A stretch of DNA of 64,000 bases from Emiliania huxleyi CCMP1516 (taxonomy: Eukaryota > Haptophyta > Isochrysidales > Noelaerhabdaceae), in NCBI RefSeq assembly GCF_000372725.1, contig NW_005200333.1:672725-736724 (forward strand). Direction: 5' to 3'. The position numbers and the translations under genes are program-made. The notes beneath the pieces are model-generated. The model worked only from the letters and a program-made list of their open reading frames with translations, did no database searches and was not told the origin of the DNA. Positions 56,596-64,000 of this stretch are shown piece by piece (positions within the stretch are counted from its first letter, which is position 1; every line of letters starts with the position of its first letter).

Positions 56596-58715
56596 ATGTC
56601 AGAGCTGGACAAGCCACTGCTGGAGGTTGGTCGAGCCCGCCTCGCCGAGCGCGAGGCTGAGAAGAAGCAGGTGAGCTTTGGTGAAGAAGAGAAGCGCGAC
56701 AGCGACAGCGTCCGGAGCGACTCCTCGCACTGGGTGAAGGTCAGAGAATACCTTGATGTTCAACGTCTAATGGATGGCATGGGGCGGGCACAGCTGCATG
56801 TTGTGACGGTCGACGAGCTCAAATTCCGGTTCTTCAGCCTCGGCCTGCAGGTCGGGTTGTGTAGTAGCCAGCGACTCTTCAATGAGAAGCAACAACGCCC
56901 AGGTCAGGGAGCCTGGCTCGCACCCTCGTCTGGCTTCGCATCGCCTGACCAGAATCCACTGCGGCAGGTTGGAGGAGGCATTTGCATGTTCTTCATGTCG
57001 ATCATCATCATGCTCTCGGCGTATGACGGTTCTACGCTGCCCATCCTCGAGCTGTCGGCGGTCTACTACTGCCTCTTCCGTGCTCTTTTCCTCCTCTGCT
57101 TCTTCTTCTCCTGCCATGGCACTCTCATCGCCTTCAGCACCATCCTCCAAACATCCTCCGGCACCACTCTCGCCCCCTGCACTCACATCTTTCCCGACGT
57201 GATCGTCACGCAGGGGTCAATCTGTTTCTGTGGAAGCGGTACGACATTGACTACCGGCTCATCCTTGGTGAGAAGCACTGCGAGTGTGGACCCCGCATAG
57301 TCAACTGGCACCCCAACCGCTGCTGCTTCAGGAGTCGGTCACGAGCACAACTACCACTTCATCATCCGCGCCTCGTTTCGGCACCGTAATAGAAGAACCA
57401 TGCCGAGCCATAGGTCGTGCGATCGGCCCTAGGCAGCGGCGGAAGAGACAGCGCAACAACGCAGCAAACCAGCAATCGAGCACGGGAGCTGCAATCGAAG
57501 AGAGCCCAAGCCTCAACCTTAGGCGCATGCTCCTCGTTTTCGTCGGCTTCGTCCTCTATGTCCTCGCCCTTCGTTCGCCTAATTCTTTGTTCCTCCCGAA
57601 CAAGCACGTGCCGCCCGCCGTCGTGCTCGCCATGACACTAGCGCTCGCCTTCTGGCCGCTCAACCTCGCGCCAGAGTGGAAGGACAAGGCGCAGCGGCTC
57701 GCCCTCTTCCGCGCGCTGGGGCGGCTCCTGCTCTCTCCGATCTTCGCCGTGCCCTTCTCCGCGACGTTCATCGCCGACGTGCTCACCTCGATGCCCAAGA
57801 TCTTTGTAGACATCCTCTCAATGGGCTGCCGCTATGCAAACGGCTCCGCCTTCTCGATTCACTACTCTCCCAGCAAGGGGGCTCTCGTCGGTTTCCATGG
57901 CGACGAGTGCACTACCGCTTCGGCCTCCTTTTGGTGGGTGCACTTCCTCTTGTCGATACTCCCCTTTTGGATACGGCTGATGCAGTGCGCCGGCCCGCCT
58001 TGCACTCACGCCCGCCGGCGTCCCTTGAGTTGCCTCTGGCTCTAGGGACTAGGCATAGCACGCGATGCCCATCAATCACCGTAGGTGTGTGCGGTCGTAC
58101 CTGGAGTGTGGCGAGTTGCGCTTCATCTTCAATGCGCTAAAGTACTGCACCTCCATCGCAGTGGTTGCGCTGAGCTCTTTCTCAGCACATCACTTGTTGT
58201 GGTTGGTCGTTGCCGTCGTCTCGACGATGTACGCCTTTGCATGGGACGTGCGGATGGATTGGGGACTGCGCTTGCGGCGGACAGGGCTCGACCCCATCAT
58301 TGTGCCTTCGGGCGCGGCGCGGCGCTACTCAACTCGCTTCTACGCGTGCGCAGCGTGCGCAAATGCGGTGGCGCGGCTCGGGTGGGCTATCTATATCTCT
58401 CCACAGCAGCAGATTGTGCAGCAGCACATGACGCTTCTGCTGGGCTGCGTGGAGCTCCTCCGCCGGGCGCAGGCGCAGCCTTCCCTCCCGCCTTAGTTGC
58501 TCACGTCATTTTGCATTGCCCGCGCAGCGAACGCGCACCCACGCCCTGCCGCCCCGCCCACTCCTGTTGACGCCCCCACCGCTGTTGACATACACCGTTT
58601 TGCACGCGCGCAGTGGGCGGCGATCCGGCTCGAGTGGGAGCAGCACAAGAATGAGGCGCACGGAGCCAATGCCCACCCATCGAGGGTGACCGTGGTCGCG
58701 CCGCCGAATGTGTAG
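56596..58715 (+). CDS. EXS-domain membrane protein (XPR1/SYG1-like phosphate exporter core)
   Basis: Likely phosphate export or related transport. ATG at 56596 (MSELDKPLLEVGRARLAERE). After intron 56851-56967 the helices ICMFFMSIIIMLSAYDG and FRALFLLCFFFSCHG appear, then NLFLWKRYDIDYRLIL, GHEHNYHFIIRASF, MLLVFVGFVLYVLALRSPNS, FIADVLTSMPKIFVDI, SILPFWIRLMQC, RFIFNALKYCTSIAVVALSS, YAFAWDVRMDWGLRL and RLGWAIYISP, which is the EXS signature order. The last exon (58614-58715) gives AQWAAIRLEWEQHKNEA. The N-terminus has only about 80 residues before the first helix, so the usual SPX sensor domain is absent. Confidence 0.88.
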
Positions 58716-58874
58716 AAGAGTCCGAGGGATATAGGCGAGCGACGTCCGGGCACCGGCGACGCTCGAGGGACGAGGCTCATATTTGCGGTCAATTAAAAGA
58801 CACATATTCGACGCACAACTGCGACGATCAGTCACACAGAGGGAACTGGCAAGCGTGAAATGCTACACGACTAG

Positions 58875-59267
58875 CTAGCTACCTGAAGACAAGTCTGCGC
58901 GCCATCCATTGCTCTGAGACGGGCCTCTCCGTCTGCGCGCCTTCTTTTCACGCAGCACCGCCTCGTAGACTATTGTGGTCGAATCGCCGAGCAGAGTGTC
59001 GCCTGGCACGGAGGTGACGCACGGCCGCGACAAATAACGTTCTCCACCTGGCTCGAGCGTGGCGATGTGCTCGCACGTCCCGCAGCGACCCTCCCTGCAG
59101 CCAAAGCGCACCTCGTGTCCAGCAGCATGGGCAGCGCTTGCCTCACTCATGCCTTCCACGCCGAGCACCGACTTCCCTCCCGGCCATACGAGATTGATTG
59201 ACCGAGCGCTGCAGCACCGACGGAAACGCACTTCGCACGTGCGAACCCGAGTGCGTAGGGCGAGCAT
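58875..59267 (-). CDS. 2Fe-2S ferredoxin-like domain protein
   Basis: 130 residues from ATG 59267. Basic N-terminus (MLALRTRVRTCEVRFRR) that could be a targeting peptide, then INLVWPGGKSVLGVEGMSEA and the plant-type iron-sulphur loop GCREGRCGTCEHIA with the fourth Cys in YLSRPCVTSVPGDTLL. Probably a small electron carrier; organelle not decided. Its 5' flank carries a truncated dispersed repeat (59330-59371). Confidence 0.8.
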   Translation of the reverse strand: MLALRTRVRTCEVRFRRCCSARSINLVWPGGKSVLGVEGMSEASAAHAAGHEVRFGCREGRCGTCEHIATLEPGGERYLSRPCVTSVPGDTLLGDSTTIVYEAVLREKKARRRRGPSQSNGWRADLSSGS

Positions 59268-59815
59268 ATCTAGCCCCCGGTCCCGTCCGTGGAACAGGAC
59301 GTTCGTAGTCGACAGAGTTCTTTTTGTTCTTGAGCACTTGAGCACTGGATAGGGTCGATTCCGCATGGTACGTTTTTGTTCTCTTTTAAATTCTTTTTGT
59401 TTTGAAATTGTGTCTTTCGCACGTTTGGATTTGGACCACCAAGAACTGGCACGGGCTGCAGACAGATAGATGCAGCGGCTGTGGTCCGTCGCTCTCCATC
59501 CACACCGCACGGTGAACGAGCTAGCGTGCGGGGAGAGGGGGAGAGCGGCATTGTGCACGGAGCAAAGTGCATTGCCGTTCTTAACGGAGTCGCTTAGGCG
59601 GCTCCGGTGGTGTGCCTGTGTTAGTACCAGCACGCGCCAGTCCGTGCGCGAACACGTCGCGAAAGCTTCCTTGTGTGTGCCAGTCCGCGCCAGTCCGCGC
59701 CCTTGTCGTGCCAGTGTGCGGTACAGAAGCTTAATTTAAGAATTCTTCAGGTTTGCCGCGCTGAGTGCGGCGCCGAGGACGACGCAAAAACACAACCCAT
59801 GGCCAACTTCACGCT
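59268..59815. promoter_or_regulatory. Divergent intergenic region with dispersed repeat fragment
   Basis: Includes 59330-59371, TTGAGCACTTGAGCACTGG with the start of the repeat family, then T-rich sequence. Also tandem CCAGTCCGCG-like units at 59636-59705. No ORF supported. Confidence 0.4.
59330..59371 (+). repeat. Dispersed repeat family (GAGCACTTGAGCACTGG), truncated copy
   Basis: Identical to the first ~42 bases of the copies at 16562 and 35666, then diverges after GCATGGTACG. Confidence 0.8.
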
Positions 59816-62800
59816 ATGAGTACCACCCTCGTCTCACAAGGGCTCTCTCCCGTGGTCTTCGACGCACAGGCCGAAATCCTTCGCACAGTGTCACGGAGGA
59901 ATGCGCCACCGATGGCCTCCACTTCCGTGTGGGCTGCGTCCGCCTCTGCTGTCGCCGCCGCTGCGGGGCAGAGTGACTACAGGTCGGCGATCTCCATGGC
60001 GTTGGGCGGCGCACTGCGCTCGAGGCCGATCGACGTGACGCTCGACGAGTCCGCCCTGAACACGGTCCGCAGCGAGGTGCACGCGCGCTCGGGCGCGAGC
60101 ATGCTGGAGCAGCTCGAGCGGCTCGAGCTCTTTCTGCGGCGCGAGGGGCTGTCCCACCCGAACCGGTCGCTCGTGGTCGTCTACGGAGAGCACCAGGGGT
60201 GGCCCTACTCCGCGCTCCAGCTTGTGCCAATCTTTACCGGCACAACCGGCACTGCTCGGCGACGCGAGCCAGCTTTCTGTTTCGTACACGCCGCGCCCTG
60301 TCTCCTGTAGGCTTGCCGCGCGTGCTCACCAGCCCCTCTCCGCCCTCTCCTTCCTGAGCCACGGCTGCTCTTTGCCAGGCCTGCCGACGCTGCTCGCCAA
60401 CTCGTACTTGCCGCTCGCTGAGGCGCTGCAAGCAGGCGTCGCCGCCCGCCCGCCGGCAGAGGGGTCGCCTCGGCTGGTCCTGTTCGCTCCGGAGGCGCAC
60501 GCGCGAGAGGCGTGCCGTGCGCTCCGCCACGCGGCGCCGCCGCTCGCCTCAGCGACGCTCGTCTCGCTCACGCGCTCTGCGCACGCGCCGCCGCCGGTCT
60601 GCCCCGGTCTGCAGCGCAGCACCACCTTGGCAGCGATCGACACGGGCGCCGAGGCGCGGCCCGGCGTGCGTGCGTCGGCGGGTGCGCCCTCGCGGAGGCA
60701 TCCTCACCCGGGCGGCGCGCGGCTGGTGGCAAGGCAGGACGACACGGGGCGCGCCAAGCCCCGAGGCTGTCGCAGCGCGGAGCTGTGAGCCGAGAGGGCG
60801 AGAGAGAAGAGGGGCTGTGAGCAGGCGCGTCCAGATTGTCGAGTTTGGGGAAAGGTCGCGCAGGACAGTGATGGAGTCGCTGGGCTGCTTGGCGCCGCTG
60901 GTGGGCCTCTCCCTTCCCGGCCACCACGCCCCCCCCCCTTCACGCTGTGACGGCGCCCGGCCGCTCTGTCTCTTCTCTCAGGTGGGACTCTCTCTGCCGA
61001 GGCTCGACGCGACAACCGGCCCCGACTGAACAATGACCTCGTACCTCACTCCTAATGACTCACGAGTCAGGCTCGACGCGAGGATCGGCCCGTACTCGTC
61101 CGGCGACGCGATCGTAGACGACTGCCGCTTGCTGCAGGGGGCGCCTCTCGCCTCGTGGCCTCTCGGCTTCTCGCGCTTCGAGGCGCTGGTGCGCCGCTAC
61201 CCTGCAGCGAGCATGCAGGCTGCGGCCGCACCTCTTCATCTCGGGTCATCTCGGGTCATCTCGGGTCATCTCGGCAAGCGAGCATGCAGGCGACGCCGCC
61301 GCACTTGCGCTGGCTGCGCGAAGAGTGGGCTCTCAAGGCGTCGCCCCGTAGCGCGGACTCTCTCCACGCCACGCGTCTCGGAATGAGGAGTGCAAGAGGA
61401 GGGTAAGAGGAGGGCTCTCTCGGCGCCTCGTGGCACCCACGCCATGTCTCCACATATCTCCCCCCGATCTTGCGCTGAGCTCGCGCCGAGAGGAGGACCC
61501 GGCCTTGGTAGGCGGCGCTCCATGCCCGCCGCAAGCGTGCCGGCCGTCCCTCGCCTCTCGGCGGCGCGGGCCAGCTCCGCTTCTGTGCTGTGGGGGGGGG
61601 CGCGCCGCCGGACGGCCGCCGCCTGACAGCAGCGTTGCCCCGCGGGCAGCTTGTTTTTCTTTTTGTCTTAAGGCGCGCCGTCCGACGAGGACCTGAGGCT
61701 GCTGCGCGAGGCGGCGGGGTGCGGCGACGTGCGGGAGGCGTGGGGATCGTACGAGACGCTGATGATTGCTCACGGCGTGCCGCGCTCGACCAACCGCTCG
61801 TACCGCATCGCACGCGACTCAGAGCTTGGGCCTCTTCTTCTTCTCAGGCGTGCCGCGCTCGACCAACCACTCGTACCGCATGGCAGTTGGCTCCGGGCTC
61901 GGGGTGGGGGGGCGGCTAGACGGGGAGCACACGGACTCTTGTACTCCGATTAGCGCTCGGGAGCACACGCCCTCCGCCGTGCTCACGCACCGACGCTGGT
62001 GTGTGTGTTCGCTCGCGACGTGTAGGCGGCGGAGCAGTGCTTGCTCGGAACCTTCTCGGAGCCTTCTCGGAGCCTTCCCGGAACTCTGCCGTAGGTGGCG
62101 GCGTGGACCCTACGCTCGTTCGGCCCGTATGACGCGCGTCGGGGCGTCGGCCAGCTGCTGGTTGCGCCACGGACCGTGAACCGGCATCCCCTACCGCCAT
62201 GGGGCCGAACCCACACTGGATTCGAGCCTCTGGAGGTATGGTACTAGGCATCCCCTCGACGAGCGGGGCGCCAACCGCGCAGGCAGCGGAGGTCGGCTGG
62301 AGGGTGAGTGGTACGCGTTGCGCGACATCGTGGAGGTCCGTGGCGGGCATGTCGGCAGCCGCGCCGCAACGGTGACGGTGCTAGACAAGACAGCCTCTCC
62401 TCTTACGATTGGTGTTATTAGTTTGGTATGATTAGGTGACGATGCTAGACAAGACGACCTTCCCGTTTCAGCTACCGGGCGGCGAGTGGGTGGCGACGGG
62501 CCGAGTCGAGAGGGCCATGGAGGCGATCGACGTTGGCGGCGCCCGCCTGCTCGAGCTCGCCTGGCTCGCCCCCACCCCCACCGGCCGCATCGCCGCCGTC
62601 GTCTGGCCGACCAACCAGTTCGCTGAGGCGTCCGCTGGAGAGGGCGTGAACGCCCGCCCCTTCTTTCGTGCGAGGCGCGCCCCGTGATCTGTTTCCAGGC
62701 GCCCGCCGCCGAGGTGGAGCGCCACGTGCGCCGTGCGCTGCGCGGCCACCCGCGAGTGCGTTCCTGGGAGGTTCCGTCCTTCGTTCTGCTCGGAGACGAG

Positions 62801-63681
62801 CCGTGGGAGTACCGCCCTCGCGCAAAGGTGCGGAGCGCGCCCGGGCGAGTGGCAGGAGGAGGAGAGGAGGGCGCGAGGCAGGGCCCAGCGTCACGAGTAG
62901 GTGCGGGCGATGCTCTCCTCCCACTTTGGTCCCGCCCTCGCCGACCCCGCCTCTGGGCTGCGCGGCGCCGCGCTGCCGAACCCGGCGCTGCGGCGCCACG
63001 CCGCCCTCTCCCGAGCAGAGGAGTCCGGAGCCCAGAGATGCGTGGCTGTGAACAGGCGCTGCGGCGCCACGCCGCCCTCTCGTCGCTGCTCCGCTCCGAG
63101 CTGGCGGCAGCGCTGGAACGCGTGGCGCCCGGCACGGCGGCGGCGTCGGTCGCCCTCGCCGCCGGCCTCGCCGGGTGTGTCGACGGCGCTTGCTTGCTGC
63201 GCAACGCGGACGGCTCGCTGCGAGAGCCAGAGCTGCGGCACAATCCTTACGACCCGCGGGCGCCGCTTGCGTCGCGGCTGGGAAGGCGCGACGACGAGAG
63301 AGATGCTCTATATATTTGGTAGTAGCACTGATCGGAATGTTCACAATGGTGCGGCTGCGCAGGTGCGACGACGAGCCGTGGCATCTGTGGGACCTCGCGG
63401 AGAAGCGTGGCGGCAGCGGCCCTTCCCCGGCCGCACTCCTCCGCCCGCTAAAGGGCCTGTGCGCCGACGCTCACGCGCTCGAGCGGCTGCGGGGCGTGCT
63501 CCCGCCCGTGCTGCCCTCGCTGGGCATCCTGCACAAGCTTGGGGTCCGCTTCCGATTGCGGCTGCACTGCGCGTGCGCGCTGGCCAACCAGGGCGCGCCC
63601 GTCGCCTTCCGTGCGGAGGCGACTTCGGCAACGGTGCAGGAGGAGGTGCTCCGCGTGTGCCGGCCCGAGTGGGTCAATTAA
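59816..63681 (+). CDS. Large adenylate-forming enzyme (acyl-CoA synthetase / carboxylate reductase-like)
   Basis: Would activate a carboxylic acid as acyl-AMP. Best evidence is the C-terminal half: HPLDERGANRAGSGGRLEGE, WYALRDIVEVRGG, VTMLDKTTFPFQLPGGEWVA, TGRVERAMEAIDVGG, TGRIAAVVWPTNQFAE and HPRVRSWEVPSFVLLGDEPW, which follow the A8-A10 region of long-chain acyl-CoA synthetases (DGWY.TGD, hinge, K-like GEWV). The N-terminal exons (SLVVVYGEHQGWPYSALQLV; SPRLVLFAPEAHAREACRAL; IGPYSSGDAIVDDCRLLQG) are less clear. Later exons extend to CRPEWVN with NPYDPRAPLASRL. Many 64-81-bp introns with 5' exon copies (60901, 61002, 61219, 61775, 62372, 62984). No carrier-protein or reductase domain seen. 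Confidence 0.55.
60901..60981 (+). other. Intron, 81 bp, 5' copy of downstream exon
   Basis: GTGGGCCTCTCCCTTCCCGG against GTGGGACTCTCTCTGCCGAG. Acceptor TTCTCTCAG. Confidence 0.75.
61002..61070 (+). other. Intron, 69 bp, 5' copy of downstream exon
   Basis: GCTCGACGCGACAACCGGCC against GCTCGACGCGAGGATCGGCC. Acceptor GAGTCAG. Confidence 0.8.
61219..61289 (+). other. Intron, 71 bp, GGGTCATCTC array filler
   Basis: AGCGAGCATGCAGGC at 61206 and 61278 spans both junctions, followed by GCGGCCGCAC and GCCGCCGCAC. The filler is four CATCTCGGGT units. Confidence 0.8.
61775..61847 (+). other. Intron, 73 bp, 36-base copy of downstream exon
   Basis: GCGTGCCGCGCTCGACCAAC at 61775 and 61848, continuing to TCGTACCGCAT with one mismatch. 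Acceptor TTCTTCTCAG. Confidence 0.9.
62372..62435 (+). other. Intron, 64 bp, 5' copy of downstream exon
   Basis: GTGACGGTGCTAGACAAGAC against GTGACGATGCTAGACAAGAC. Acceptor ATGATTAG. Confidence 0.9.
62984..63055 (+). other. Intron, 72 bp, 26-base perfect copy of downstream exon
   Basis: GCGCTGCGGCGCCACGCCGC at 62984 and 63056, identical through CCTCTC. Ends GGCTGTGAACAG, as in the palindromic class. Confidence 0.9.
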
Positions 63682-64000
63682 CCGTTGCAGGGCGAGATTC
63701 GTGTGTGCCGAGGGGAAAGAAAGAAAGAAAAAACAGTAACGAAAGGATTAAAAAGAAAATACATCCGAGCAACCGCCGCCTTTTAATTAATTGAAGGCCC
63801 CTTTGATTTGCCGGGCAAGCCCCAAGCGGTGCCGTGGCGAACCGCCGCGCCTTGGTTTTGATTTATGGGGCTCAAGAAATACGTAGTAGTACTAGCTAGT
63901 AGAAAAGAAACCGGGGTGTGCCTCGACCGGGGTTTAAGACCCATACCCTCAAGGGATGGGACGCACCCACGCCACCTCGGCGCAGCGTGTGCATGTCAAA
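63682..64000. other. Terminal intergenic stretch
   Basis: AT-rich start (GAAAGAAAGAAAAAAC), then no ORF or repeat that I can support. Confidence 0.4.

Overview
This window looks like nuclear DNA from a GC-rich microbial eukaryote, most likely a unicellular alga; a haptophyte is my best guess. The grounds are high-GC coding DNA on both strands, spliceosomal introns of about 65-75 bp with many GC-AG as well as GT-AG junctions, long GT/GC dinucleotide tracts, and a eukaryotic gene set (ATG12, ALG5, a cellular RNA-dependent RNA polymerase, R2R3-MYB, an EGLN-type prolyl hydroxylase, EXS, U-box and RING ligases). I see no bacterial operon, CRISPR array, convincing tRNA or rRNA. The species call is inference.

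Layout. 1-2444 (+): SWIM/RING ubiquitin ligase, cut by the window edge. 2927-5065 (-): R2R3-MYB factor. 5593-6325: fold-back repeat. 6826-9106 (-): tRNA-dihydrouridine synthase. 9359-12704 (+): ferric reductase/NADPH-oxidase-type protein, divergent from the previous gene. 13033-16161 (+): intronless membrane-anchored GH3 glycosidase. 16700-17250: a GT tract of about 530 bp. 17644-27402 (+): a very large RNA-dependent RNA polymerase gene with an apparent UIM/UBA N-terminus and at least 15 small introns. 27403-30616: gene-poor, with a terminal-inverted-repeat element. 30617-32023 (-): leucine-rich-repeat protein. 32441-34553 and 40078-42251 (+): two diverged CYP74-like P450s. 35136-35543 (-): ATG12. 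38148-39391 (-): EGLN-like prolyl hydroxylase. 42771-44945 and 46822-49044 (+): two intronless ankyrin paralogues, the second ending in a U-box. 49406-51157 (-): ALG5-type glucosyltransferase in one reading frame with a DUF1998 domain. 51285-52692 (-): F-box/RCC1-repeat gene with a frameshift. 54556-56471: small genes. 56596-58715 (+): EXS-domain membrane protein. 58875-59267 (-): 2Fe-2S ferredoxin-like protein. 59816-63681 (+): large adenylate-forming (acyl-CoA-synthetase-like) enzyme.

The main discovery candidate is a property of the introns. In at least 25 of them, in seven or more genes and on both strands, the first 10-36 bases of the intron are a near copy of the first bases of the exon that follows. 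Each intron therefore sits between direct repeats, with AG|GC or AG|GT at both junctions. Behind the copy the intron carries one of a few fillers: arrays of a 10-bp CGAGATNNGC-type unit, a palindrome of the type TGTGAAGAG-CGT-CTCTTCACA, telomere-like CCCTAA repeats, or plain sequence. Predicted splicing restores frame and conserved domain sequence. This points to recent or continuing intron creation, possibly by partly templated repair synthesis.
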